From the NCBI GenBank assembly GCA_964020155.1, contig OZ026561.1, positions 897,001 to 961,000 of the forward strand: 64,000 nucleotides of DNA. The letters are read 5' to 3'. Under the pieces are notes generated by a model that was not told the origin of the DNA, made no database searches, and saw nothing but the letters and a program-made list of their open reading frames with translations. The position numbers and the translations under genes are program-made. This document shows positions 11,463 to 22,955 of this stretch, piece after piece (the stretch's first letter is position 1; every line of letters begins with the position of its first letter). This stretch comes from Chondrilla cf. caribensis (lineage: Eukaryota > Porifera > Demospongiae > Chondrillida > Chondrillidae).

Positions 11463-12446
11463 TAATTATGATGCAAAAGTCTGACTTTACTAACACTGTG
11501 TGCTATAATGGCTCTGGGGCACTGCCCTGTACCTACAATGTTTTTGATGATTAAATTAAAGTACACTCCACAGAAAACGTCTACAGCTGCCAGTGAGAAG
11601 CCGTACAAAGAGTGTCAACCTTTACAGTGCATGTGTACACCATGATGAGGTAGAACAATGTGAACAAAAACAGTGTGAGTGAGAGCACAAGCCGTCAGGT
11701 ATGAGCAGACACTAGTACTGGTCTAGTCGTTTTAATATGTTAATTGTATATGTATTTATGCCAATGTCATAGGGCTGGGGTAAATTGCAGGGTTAGAGTT
11801 AGGGTTAGTAAGCAAGATACTCAGATCTGATGTGAATTTCTTTATCAAAATATAATTTCTGCATGTATCTGAATGGACAATATTATAATTTGTAATTTGT
11901 ATAATAAAGCAACACTTAGTGCAAGCTGGTTGACATACGATTGAAACTCATAAATAGATAAATAGATACTTCTTACTACAGAAATTTATTATCGAAAATA
12001 CAATATGTTATTTTTCGTTTTAAAATCAATCACATGCAAAATTAGTCACAGTTATTGCCTACCATACCGTTAGGCAAGTTAATGTCCCTGGGCTAAAAGT
12101 AATTGTAAAGTACAGTAATACCCTCAACCTGGTGGTCTATTGCAACCTTTTACACTGCATCTAATTGTAATTGCCCCAGTCTACATCCCCCCCATACACA
12201 GCACACATACAAACACACACATACACACATGCACACATGTACACACACACAAACACACACTGACACAAGTGATTACTAGACTAAGTGTGATTCATACTTT
12301 GTTGCCTCTATCGCTGAATAGCTAAATGACTTCATGTTGTTAATGCACACATTTGTACCTTGATGTCAACTCTCTCGGATGTTTCGAGAGTAACACCTGC
12401 TGGGTCTTCTCTCCTTATAAGGTAGCAACAAGTAGATTTCATACAG

Positions 12447-12454
12447 TATATAAG
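12447..12454 (+). promoter_or_regulatory. TATA box of Ig/EGF copy 2
   Basis: TATATAAG lies 97 bases before the start codon at 12544, matching copy 1 exactly in spacing and flanks. Confidence 0.6.
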
Positions 12455-12543
12455 AGCAGAATGTTGGACAAACACCAATATTGCAGCTTATACCAATGTG
12501 TTCTGCAAACTTTTCCAAGTGGTAATAGCTGTTAGCAGTTAGA

Positions 12544-15500
12544 ATGAAGGCTTTGGCTTTGGTGATCATCACTGTGGTGAGTGAGTGAGAGAGAGAAAGA
12601 CAATGCTGAGCCTTAGCCTTGTACTATGCCAGGTAAATTAACCTTGTTTGCTGACTTGTCTCCACTCACAGGTGTTGACCAGATCTCAATGCAGACAATC
12701 TACTACTTATACTCTAGTCCTCCAAGACAGTGGCATCCAAGTTGCAAAGCTACCAGATCAGTCTCAAGTGAAGTTGGACTGCGGACCACTTGCTGTTGCT
12801 GTATTTGGAAATCAGGCTAATCTAACATCGATGGAATGGAGCAAGGATAGCATCCAAATTGCTGACAACTACACTGTAAGGAGTGTACTCGTATTCAATG
12901 ACAACCGTGAGTTGTTGATCGATGGCTTGTCAAAAGCAGTTGGATTGGATGAGCATGGCACTGAAGGCAATTACACCTGCAAAGTCTGTTTGGACCAAAG
13001 ATGCAATGAAAGTACAATACAAGTACTAACTGACCCAGAAGGTAAGCTGATGAACAATTTACAGTCTGAGTAAGATCACAGCAAAGCACAATTAACAGGT
13101 AATTGGACTTCTTGCTTTATGTTTGGCACAGGTACATTACTGAATACTACACGTTATGTCTCTATTGGAGTACAGGCTGTAGTGTGGGTGCTAGCCCGGG
13201 TTCCTGTTGTACTGGACTGTGAAGAGAAGGCTGTTGCAGCATTTGGAGCGGAGTTGAACCTGTCCTCGATCGAGTGGTTTTACAAGGACACAAGGATAGA
13301 GGACAACTCCACTATAAGGAACATAGCCATTTCTCCCAACAACTTGCAGCTACTGATATCTTCTCTCACTATAATGACTGGGTTTAAAAGTGGGACAGAG
13401 GGTACCTTCACATGCAGAGCATGTAAAAATGAATTTCCAAGGAATGCCAAATATTTCAAACCAAATTGATTGCATCCAGTAAGTGCATAGTACGTGATTG
13501 TAAAATGAGTACAATATAATGAAATGTTAGGAGATTCATGCACATCATTGACTCAGATTCTTGTTCTCCTATCTAACTATGCTGTGCAGGGGATGGCATA
13601 GTATTGGTGTTGGTGTTGAGCTTTTTGAAATGTAGTGGACTGTAATAATCTGCAATCCACTGTATCCACCATGCCCTTTATCTGTCAGTATTTCTGTGTT
13701 ATAAATTCAGGCTCTATAGCTGTAGTGGTATACTATCATAATATTGTACTGTTGTATGTGTGTTTCGGAGAGTGTACCGAATCACTCAAATGCACTCCAT
13801 GAACTCACAATATTGACCTTTTTCTTTACTTTTACATATATTAGGTCCTCCCATCCTGGGATGCGATGCACCCCCTGTACCTGTATCTCCAAGTGGTTTC
13901 CAAACTCTCAACTTTGGGTGTGATCTGTGTGTTCAGCATGGTCAGTCAGTAACCTTTCTAACTTTGGAGTGTGCATTTGATACCAAACGACTACCTACTG
14001 ATTGTACTATTCGTAATCCCGATGGAATAACTGCTCAAGAGTTGGATGATGGAGCTACCTATGTTAGTACATTTGATACATTGTCCATTATTGACGAGGT
14101 TATGAATCCCGAGGATCCAGCTCCACCTACTATACTGGGTAACTGGAGGTGTACCTGTGTCAATGAAAATGGAATGTCCACAGCAACCAGCAGAATTGGA
14201 GAGTGCTGTAAGTTGGTATCATTTTCAGCTCACAAAGGAAATCATGCACTTCAATGTTCAGTGTTGTAGTAGATTGTATACTAAATAAGTGTCATAGGAA
14301 CTCTGCATGGAGACTGAGGTCCTGGTGATAAACATTACACGTTCCATGGCTTGTCCCCCAGAGGTCTGTAGCATCTCCATAGAGGTGTGCACATATAGCA
14401 TATTTGTTTCAAAATTGAAGAACAAGATTATCTTGGCCATTTAGTAGTTGTCTAATTGAGTGGGCATGCTTCGATTACTTCGGCTTCTAGGTTTACATTA
14501 TTTCATATCTCTAGTTGTTAATATTTATTAATAGTGCTCTTCTTTACACGTCTTTGTGCTTACATGCACATGGTATGTGTGATCATCTAATTTCATTTAG
14601 ATTGTCGTGATGCAATGTGTCATTATGTATGTCATCTTGATTGGATCAGTGTGTGATCATTGTCATGAAATATTGCACACTAACTCACTACCTGTTACAT
14701 ATTACATTACTCCCTACAGCTTGTGATACTACTTGTGTGAGAGGAACGTGTCTAGGTCATTATTGTGTTTGTCCTGAAGGATGGACAGGAGCTGATTGCG
14801 ACACACCAGGTATGAGCAGTGATGTAGGATACCAGGTGAACTTGTGTGGGACCCAGAAGGAGTGTATACTGCTGCTCACACTAATTGAGATTTTGTGTGT
14901 GTCACGAGGGATGGAGGAAGAGAATGTTGAATTAAATGTATTATGTTGTCATGAATGTAATAGACTAGTATACAATGTCTCTTATTCCCCATAGCTTGTG
15001 ATCCTGATTGTGTGAGGGGAACATGTACAGAGGACAGGGTTTGTGTGTGTCCTGAGGGATGGACAGGAGAGGTCTGCAACACTCCAGGTATGAACATCAA
15101 AGTGAATATTGATTGCCACTATACTAGATAATCATGGTAACCATAGTGATAGACCAAGTGCACAAGCCACAAAGTCTAGAACCTACATAAATAGTACTCA
15201 CTATACATTTTATTATTATGCAGTTTGTGTTCCTGGTTGTGTGAGGGGAACATGTACGGAAGACATGGTTTGTGCATGTCCTGAGGGATGGATCGGAGAG
15301 GATTGCAACACACCCAGTAAGTGGATGATCATGATTGACCATGTATAACATTATGTAGAATGGAACATAATGGTCAGTGTAGTTTGTCCTGTGAGATGCC
15401 TGGAGATGGTCTATACAGTGCAACTTGCTTAGTGAATACCTTGAAGTCTAGAGTAGACCAATTCTATATAATAATTCTTGTCAGAGTTAAACTTGCTATC

Positions 15501-16318
15501 AACAGGAGACTAGACCATGTACCTTGGTACTAACTAAGCAAGCTGAACTGTAATAACTTCAATACTACACTTCTTACTAACTATCAACAACTCTCTGATT
15601 TGTAATTTCAGTTGCTTGTGTCAACGCAACTCCTTCAGTGACTTACGATGCAGTGAACCAATCACTGAATATCGTGCACTACCCTCCAGAAGGAAGTGTG
15701 TGTAAATGTGTGTTGAAAAGAAAAAAGAAAGAACCATGTAAGTCATCTCCCGTGTGCTGCTATATCATCATGCAATAGTGACCTGAAGTGCAGGCTGCAC
15801 CAAATAGTGGTGATGCAATGAAAACAACTTTATTTCTCAAATGTCAATTAATTTTGAGTTTTCCCATTCATCATAAATCGATCATTACAAGATAAATTCG
15901 AAGGACATATGTATGCATTAGCTGTAGTTGGTAATTTGGGGTGTGCATGTGTTTTATTTTCTGTAGCATACATATGTACATACATTTGTCACTGCATGGT
16001 AGACTGTTATGTTGTCATACATAATTCCATATATCATTATGTGATCATTTTATACAGCATAAACCTGATGATAATTGGGTTATACATTATGTGTGTATGT
16101 ATTTGAGTGTATATTTGGTTGGTGGATGTGTATGGATGTGTACTACTTGTTATTCTGATGATATCATCTCAACCTCGTACATGTGTTATACCTCAGGCCT
16201 CCCGAGGGACACCATGAGTGGTGTTCGGTTGAGGAAGAAGGAAAAAGGACGACTTGTGATAACCTGTAAAGCTGGTGGTAGCTCTTACAAGCTATCGATG
16301 CAAGTCAAAAATGAGTAG
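12544..16318 (+). CDS. Secreted Ig/EGF protein, copy 2 (9 exons, frameshift in exon 3)
   Basis: Exons by homology: 12544-12576, 12672-13041, 13132-13478, 13845-14207, 14720-14809, 14995-15087, 15224-15316, 15612-15737, 16197-16318. The architecture matches copy 1: signal peptide, three Ig-like domains, EGF modules, C-terminal domain. There are three EGF exons here against one in copy 1 (CVRGTC and CPEGW motifs in each). Exon 3 is 347 nt against 360 nt in copy 1. A 13-nt deletion after the CRACKNE motif shifts the frame to a TGA at 13467-13469. All later exons remain open and carry many amino-acid changes. Possible explanations are a truncated two-Ig protein, a young pseudogene, or splicing around the lesion: exon 3 is phase 1-1, so skipping it keeps the frame. 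Confidence 0.7.
15416..15550. mobile_element. 135-bp TA-flanked MITE (Tc1/mariner/pogo-like) in the intron after EGF exon 3
   Basis: It starts CAGTGCAACTTGCTTAG and ends CTAAGCAAGCTGAACTG, with TA on both sides (15414-15415 and 15551-15552). That is the target duplication of Tc1/mariner-type elements. Relatives lie at 39833-40209, 44292-44471 and 51842-52017. No coding capacity, and absent from the corresponding intron of copy 1. Confidence 0.7.
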
Positions 16319-16443
16319 CAACCTCAAGTCCTACAGAAGTAGCATAAGCAGCGACATCAAGTCTCCTGCACTGTTCTAGTAGTAATGGGATCATAGTACT
16401 AACTGGTAAAAAACATTATTAGTGTTAAGCTGATTAGAAACAT

Positions 16444-16449
16444 AATAAA
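16444..16449 (+). other. Poly(A) signal AATAAA of Ig/EGF copy 2
   Basis: AATAAA 126 bases after the stop at 16316-16318, identical spacing to the other two copies. Confidence 0.6.
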
Positions 16450-16589
16450 TCTGTACTTATTGCTGGAATTAAATCATAATTGATGCTGAATTAATTTGGC
16501 TCATTATGACTAGCATGATTGTGCAATGGCCAATGTGTTAATTCAACCTTTAGATATTAGATTAGAACACAAACAAACTAGATTACAAT

Positions 16590-17187
16590 AACGGGCAACT
16601 TCGAGAAAGGATTCCTGTCCAGATTGCAGAAAGCCAGCTGTAGCCTTCGTCTAGGCATATTATCCATGGTCTAAGCATAGATAATAGAACTCTATTATCT
16701 ATGGTCTAAGGTTGTGGATGTTAGTTGTTAATGACGTCATTGTCTTGACAACGTAGTTTTCTGATTCTGACTCCTGCTTCAAACAACAATGACAACCTTT
16801 GGCCCCGCCTCCAAAAGCCATCAACACTTGCAAGTATCAAAACAAACAAGATGAACAAGATTACAAAATCGAGAACGGATTCCTGTACAGATTGCGGAGA
16901 GCCAGATGTAGCCTTCGTCTAGGCATATTATCCATGGTCTAGGTTGAGACATGTTTAATGACGTCATTGTCTTGACAGCGTATGGCCGTCTGATTCCGAC
17001 TTCCGCTTCCAAACGGAGCCCAGATCGGAAGTAATGACAACCCTTGGCCCGCCTCTAGACGTCATCAGCCCGGGAGCTACTAATTTAAGCCTTCACTCGC
17101 CCCGTGCTTGGCTATGATAGACCATGTAGAGGTCATGTGACATTGCCCTTCTCCCATGTGCTGAGGTGAGTCTTTACTTCGACTGAA
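16590..17187 (+). promoter_or_regulatory. Upstream region of the SLC2A gene with a duplicated promoter block
   Basis: Two direct copies of a ~230-bp block lie head to tail (about 16610-16830 and 16870-17050). Each has TAGCCTTCGTCTAGGCATAT and TATCCATGGTCTA, followed by a TGACGTCA palindrome (16732-16739 and 16959-16966), a classic CRE/ATF half-site pair. The block nearest the gene continues through CCGGGAGCTACTAATT and CTATGATAGACCATGTAGAG to the start codon. There is no clear TATA box. Regulation through bZIP factors is an inference from the palindrome only. Confidence 0.5.
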
Positions 17188-19188
17188 ATGCCCACGGAAC
17201 GTTCGCGTTTGCTAGGAGAACGTAGAAGTGACATCCAGTCATCTTTGGACGACTCGAGATCGTTTGGATCTACTGCAGATGGGATTGAAGCGAACAAGGG
17301 ACTAATCTCACGCCTTCGTTATGGAAGAGACAGACTGTGGACAATACTCTACGCGACCTTTGTCGCGTCTTTAGGGTCTTTCAGTTTCGGATACTGCCTC
17401 GGTTATTCCTCACCTGTCCTTGTACAGCTGGGAGATCCTTCGTTTGCTACTAACATCTCCAAAGCGCCATTTAACACCAGTAGCATACCAACAGACTTTT
17501 TTGGGGTCAGTTTCTGTTGTTTTGTGCATTTCGCAGTACTAGTGACATGTGTGACTCAATTACGGTCGGTTCCAAGTGAATGTTTCTATTCACGGGCGAA
17601 TGGGCCTAATTCTCAGCCTCTTGTTATCTTGCTACCATTGGGTGCATTGGGGTAATTTGGATTACCCTATTACCGCCATTGCCACTCTTACTACGTTCGT
17701 CTGATTGTCGACCTTTAAAATCGCCATCTCAATTCACCCCAGTGTCCCAAATCACCCCAGTGTCCCATGTTACCGCAGTGACCCAAATCACCCCAGTGTC
17801 CCAAATTACCTAGTCTCGCGTAGCCAGCCCCTTTTCCGGTACGCTTCCTTATTTGGAAGCGGGAAAAGGGTCTGGTGCAAAACGCCGCTTTTTCTGTTAC
17901 TGGTGTCCAGCGGAAGTAGGGACACTTGCTAAATATTAATTGCTTTGAAGTGATGCTGCAATCGATCAACACTGAATATTGGGTGATCTGGCCTACGTAT
18001 GGGGTTCGGAAAAAACGTTGTTTTCGGATTTTTTTCGTTTAGCCATCGACTCATGCCTAAATCTACGCCATCCGAGTTAATCGTCGTCATCTTTTTGAAG
18101 ACATTTAATGTTGTGCATCTATGTTTTGTTCTTCTTGCACATGACGGATTTTTTCATAGATTCTTTCCAACTACAAGTTTACAGCCTTGCTACGCTCAGA
18201 ATACAAACGTTGAAAACCTCCCGGAGTCGGCCACACGAGACTAGGATAACAGAGAAGAAAGAAAGGAACTCGAATATCCAATCCGAGGGCTGAAAACTTA
18301 AAAGACCTCACTATAGTGTCTGTTATCCTTAACGATACCAAAGTATACAATTTGTGTTTCGGAGAAACATAAGTGAAGGAAGAAACTATAAATCCGTTGC
18401 TGATGTACAGGCAGAGGTGGAAAGATAGCGTACGTAGTTTAGAGTGTCTATGAGCGCACAAATGGCTTAAAACAGCCTATTTAAACTAATCGTTGACTCC
18501 TTTTCTTACATTTTACCTGTTATCGTGCCTGAAGTAATCCATTGCGCACTTCGAAAGAAACAGTTTCAACTTCGGCGACTATTCTGTACCTGTTTACACA
18601 CTTTCGGCATCACTTCAAAGCAATTAATATTTAGCAAGTGTCCCTACTTCCGCTGGACACCAGTAACAGAAAAAGCGGCGTTTTGCACCAGACCCTTTTC
18701 CCGCTTCCAAATAAGGAAGCGTACCGGAAAAGGGGCTGGCTACGCGAGACTACAAATTACCCCAGTGTCCCAAATTACCCCAGTGTCCCAAATTACCCCA
18801 GTGTCCCAAATCAACCCAGTGTCCCAAATCAACCCAGTGTCCCTAAATCACCCCAGTGTTGCTCAAACCAACGCATACGTAATTTGAGTTCAAATATGAT
18901 ATTTTCATCACAGTTTCTCAAACTTGCTATTTATGGTGTCTGTTTTCAAGTTTGTGTGGCACTTGATGTATTCGAATCAGTATGAGCTGTTTACAATACA
19001 TAAAAGAACATACTATCTCACATGCCACAAGTACAGTAATGGTGTGTGCATACTCATCTACATTACATATGTATATATCTACGTACGTGCATGCAACTGT
19101 TTGTACGTGGCATATTGAATATGAAAATGTTAACTACCATTGCAATAACACTGACATACACGCACACCCACACACACACACACACACA

Positions 19189-19243
<55 letters not shown>

Positions 19244-19820
19244 AAATTAATTCTTTTTGACTTGTTGTCAGGGATTGGTGCCGATTGGAGCAGCTTTGGG
19301 AGGAATTACAGTTGGAACAATTGCAGACTTTGTTGGTAGGAGGCAGGCAATGATGTTGTCTGGGATACCATATCTCGTTGGTTGGACACTCATCGCAGTC
19401 TCTAGAGCCACTCAGGGGACTGCATTCTACGCACTCACTCTCTCCGGCCGTTTCATAACCGGCTATGCCTGTGGATGTGCATCGCTGCTGGTTCCGGTAG
19501 GTTAGCATGTCCGTGTGTCCACTCACATACCAAATGTATGCCAACTTTCTCAGAACTGGGATTTCACAAATTTGAATAATGATATTATTCACGTTTTTCT
19601 CCCTATTCTTTAAAACTATTTTTAAAGATTTGTTTATTTGTTATTCACGTATGACAATAAATTGTAATCAAGTTATTGATCTGTAAACTATATTAGAATT
19701 GTTTGGAAAATTGGCTGACACATGGTACATACGTACACACGTGCATGATCACATGTGTACAAACATGCACACACACACACACATGCACACACCACACACG
19801 CACATGCACACACCACACAT

Positions 19821-19883
<63 letters not shown>

Positions 19884-21029
19884 ACACACGCACACAAGTA
19901 TATTGTGTTTTATCCATTTTTCCATTTTCAGATGTACATATCAGAATCCTCCCCTGCCTTCCTAAGAGGGGCCCTTGGAGCTTGGCCTCAATTGTCTGTT
20001 ACAGTGGGGATCGGTCTGGTCTATGGCCTGGGAGCCATACCAGCCCAAATGGATGACTACAAGTACTTCTCGTATGAATACATTGCAGTAGTGGCCTTTG
20101 CGTTGGTCTTGCTGTACGAAGTCTTACTCTTCACTATAAAGGACTCGCCGTATTGGCTCATTCAGAAAAAGTACAAGGATGCTGCCCGCAATGCCCTTCA
20201 TTGGTTCCGAGGACCATCTGCTGATGTTGAACATGAGATGGAGAAGATTTCAAGAGCCTTATCCAAGGACAGGAAGGTCTCTTTCTTACAAGCGTTGAAG
20301 CTTTTTCGCAAGCGCACCGTTTGGAAGCCACTCATCCTGACGTGTTTCATAATGTTTTTCCAGCAGTTCTGTGGGATCAATGCAGTTATATTCTATTCCG
20401 CAACCATTTTCAAAGTTGGAAAGGTCAAATCGGCTATCCTGGTGTCTGCAGGTACTGTGGGTGGTACTCAGATTGTAGCCACTTTGGTGTGTGTGCTCCT
20501 TACAGATCTCGTGGGAAGAAGAATTCTTCTCCTGGTCGGTGCAGCCGGAATGGCTCTAAGCTCTGTTGCCATGGGAGTGTTCTTTTACGAGACCAGAGAC
20601 CCTGTGTGTAGTAACACTCCTAGTTTGGACGTCTGTCAGCCTGCCTTTAGTGCTTTAGCCATTGTGAGTATGGTGGTGTACATTACTGCCTTCTCCATCG
20701 GTTGGGGTGCCATTCCATGGCTTCTCTCCTCCGAGATGTTCCCGCTGATTGTGAAGGGGAAGTGCATGGGTATAGCTACGTTCCTTAACTGGTCGCTGGC
20801 CGCTGTTATATCGTTTGGCTACCAGTGGTACTCCAGTGATGCTGTTGTGCACTCGTATGGAGCATTCTGGACATTCGCAGGTATTTGCATCTTAGCCTTC
20901 ATATTCGTGTTAATTTTTCTTCCCGAGACAAGGGGGAAAACCCTAGAGGAAATTGAAGCCCACTTTGCTGGTAAACACTATTCAGACCTAGTACTTCAAG
21001 AGGAAGGTGTCAACGTTATTATGTCCTAA
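17188..21029 (+). CDS. SLC2A8: SLC2A-type facilitative sugar transporter (GLUT6/8-like, 3 exons)
   Basis: Exons 17188-17505, 19272-19496 and 19932-21029, all phase 0, give 546 aa (human class III GLUTs are about 480-510). The start has an acidic dileucine motif ERSRLL (residues 4-9), as in the endosomally retained GLUT6/GLUT8. Family landmarks in order: GAALGG and DFVGRRQ after TM2, YISESSPAFLRG after TM4, QQFCGINA in TM7, DLVGRR, GWGAIPWLLSSEMFP in TM10, and PETRGKTLEEIE at the C-terminus. It should move hexoses down their gradient, possibly across internal membranes. The orthologue name is approximate: GLUT6, GLUT8 and the insect trehalose carrier Tret1 are close relatives. Intron 1 holds a foldback transposon, and intron 2 has a long (CA)n tract just before the acceptor. 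I saw no AATAAA in the first ~200 bases after the stop. Confidence 0.88.
17730..18862. repeat. 18-bp tandem repeat split by a transposon
   Basis: Units of the type CCCCAGTGTCCCAAATTA run from about 17730 to 17810 and resume at 18753-18862, with a few diverged copies. The 942-bp element at 17811-18752 sits in the middle of the array. Confidence 0.8.
17811..18752. mobile_element. Non-autonomous foldback DNA transposon (MULE-like) with perfect 146-bp TIRs
   Basis: Terminal inverted repeats 17811-17956 and 18607-18752 appear identical over all 146 bases when read as reverse complements. The end is TAGTCTCGCGTAGCCAGCCC. A 9-bp direct repeat CAAATTACC flanks it (17802-17810 and 18753-18761). Long TIRs with a 9-bp target duplication fit Mutator-like elements. 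The target is an 18-bp tandem repeat containing the same word, but the phase of that repeat jumps by 9 exactly at the insertion. The ~650-bp interior has no convincing open frame, so it depends on a transposase elsewhere. TIR identity implies recent transposition. Confidence 0.8.
19158..19242 (+). repeat. (CA)n microsatellite before SLC2A exon 2
   Basis: An almost pure CA run with two CCCA interruptions, ending about 30 bases before the exon 2 acceptor (19271). It may contribute to the pyrimidine-poor 3' splice region. Confidence 0.9.
19767..19888 (+). repeat. (CA)n microsatellite in SLC2A intron 2
   Basis: A compound CA run with CATG and CCA interruptions, about 40 bases before the acceptor at 19931. 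Confidence 0.9.
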
Positions 21030-22450
21030 AGGAAGTGTTCTTTTCTATGCAACATGTTTAGTATAGCTACTTGTGTGCACATCTTACTATTCATGAGTTA
21101 TTGTGTATGTGTACATACTAAAATAATAGGAAATTAATTCTTTATACCACTATTATAATTAATGTCTGGAATTATGTGTCCATATTGCGCAAGATACGTA
21201 CGTACCTATAATATTATCGTTTATGAATAATACTAGGTGTGCACATAGTGCAGAACCTCGCTTGTATATTAGTGTGGTAGCTATGGAGGGAGGTCAACTT
21301 CAGCTTCCATTTTTATCTCGCTAGGAAAAAGAATCTTTGCTGGTAGCTAGGTAGAGTCAGTCTGGGAATGAAATTGAGAAAGTCTATTAACTGTTTTTCA
21401 AGCTTTTCGCCCATCGTTAAAATTTTGGGCAACAATGATCAGTGACATTACTGTCAACTAGAAAGAAGAGTTTTATCAAAATTACCAGAACGGCAACCGT
21501 AATACGCGGAAACGCCATGTTCCAAACAGTCACGCGCATGCCTACACGCACATGTCATGACGTCACACTTTTGCAAATGGCTGACAAGATGGACGTCATC
21601 ATGGCCGGCCAATTCTAGGTCCCGAACGACGTTACGGCATACCCTACTTACGCCGAAAGGAAAGTCAAAAATCGTTACGCAAAATTTTTAGATAACTTGT
21701 TTTTTAACGTTTTAAGAGTTCTGGTAATCGCATAGCAAGAAGAGTGCCGCCGTGAAGGAAAGAAATGTGAGTTGCCTTTTCTTACGCGTTGCGCAAACTC
21801 CAGGTTGTCTGTACAAACGTTCGTTACTTTATTCTGTAGCACGCCGATGCCCGCTCACACCAGCATCGACCAATATCGAATTTCGTTCACGAGCACTTTG
21901 AAACTCTCGGCGAAAGAAAGCACAAATGGGACAAAATCTTAGAATTTTTAACCCGGAAACTAATCAAATGAGTGGGCGCCAACTCTGGGCACCCCTATGC
22001 GACGGAACTCTGGGCACCCCTATGCGACGGAAACAGATAACCTCGCGGTATAAACCGCTCGGTAATTAGTCTCTGACTAGTTCAGACAGAGTCTGAAGGG
22101 GCTCGCCTAAGCTCGCCCTGTTAGCAGGGGTCAGCATAGATGCACAGTAGCTGGCATCGAAAACGTACACACAGACACTGACTGATGTCTGCAGCATGCA
22201 TGCTCTATTCAGGCGATTATGGAAATGCCACCATATAGCTAGGAACAATAGCAGCTGATGTAAGCGTTTCGACAACAGCTAAGTACATGCAGTGTGCTGG
22301 GTTCTGCTGATGTGCAGTAGTTGCAGTAGTGACAACATGTTTGAATTTATTCCATGTTGCAGCGCAGAGATGTCTGTGTTGTATTGAAGGATGACAATGA
22401 TTTTATAGATGTATTACACAGCATCAAAATGAGTCAATGCGTAAATATAA

Positions 22451-22500
22451 AACCCTAACCCTACCCTAACCCTAACCCTATCCTAACTCTACCTTAACTT
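22451..22500. repeat. Interstitial telomere-like repeat (CCCTAA)n, degenerate
   Basis: Five or so CCCTAA or near-CCCTAA units (ACCCTAACCCTACCCTAACC and so on), ending in degenerate CTATCCTAACT words. It is consistent with an internal TTAGGG-type remnant or a chance simple repeat. Single TTAGGGTTAGG words also occur near 2830 and 11800 inside the dispersed repeats. Confidence 0.7.
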
Positions 22501-22955
22501 ACTCCCTACTCCAAACGTATTATAGGAAGAAATACCAAATGTTGATAAGTGTGTACATCAAAATGCATTGATGTTATCCCATTGTGTTAGACAGCTACAG
22601 CTTGCCCCATTCAGGTGCATATGTCAGCATGTGCACATAGGGTCTGTCCCATTTAGCAGCAGATGTGCCCAAGTTGAAGTACAGGAACAATGGCAGTTGA
22701 TGTATGCGTGTCGACAACGTTACTTTGCGTTTCTATGTGTGAGACCATACGACATGTATTTCGAGATTCCTTGTTCCACAAGAGAATCATTCAGACACAA
22801 AAGGTTCAAAAGCATTGATATGTGGTCTAAATAACCATGTAACAGTTTTAGTATGGTCAAAATAATGAGAAATAGATGTTTTAACACGTAAGATATAACG
22901 CCCGACTCGCCGAAGAAGGACCCTACTCCCCCGGTCGTTTCCTGCCTTTCAGAAG

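Larger units (their letters stand above)
7800..11720 (+). repeat. Cluster of dispersed module A/B repeats
   Basis: Module A copies lie at about 7800-8030, 9480-9720 and 10890-11110. Module B copies lie at about 8305-8450, 8780-8990, 9050-9200, 9240-9440, 9800-9940, 10410-10610, 10640-10850 and 11510-11720. Several B copies end in GTCTATAATTATTGTGTATAAT and are immediately followed by the next copy, so part of the cluster is tandem. The copies differ by substitutions and small indels. No shared protein is encoded. Confidence 0.75.
7385..12350. other. Spacer between Ig/EGF copies 1 and 2: repeats and MITEs, no gene seen
   Basis: Nearly 5 kb without a supportable gene. It holds a displaced copy of the SLC2A promoter block (7561-7756) and about eight copies of the dispersed module A/B repeats. 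It also holds three foldback elements (8081-8199, 8198-8303, 10255-10369), an unclassified ~350-bp insertion (about 11112-11462), and the duplicated 5' flank of the gene from about 11800. The short open frames are repeat-derived and differ between copies. Confidence 0.7.

Noticed and set aside
17999..18461. Frames of 80-96 codons inside the MULE-like element
   Set aside because: No transposase motif, overlapping on both strands, and the element is only 942 bp, so it is non-autonomous.
22451..22500. A true chromosome end
   Set aside because: Only about 50 bases of degenerate CCCTAA repeats, flanked on both sides by ordinary sequence and genes. An internal remnant is the simpler reading.
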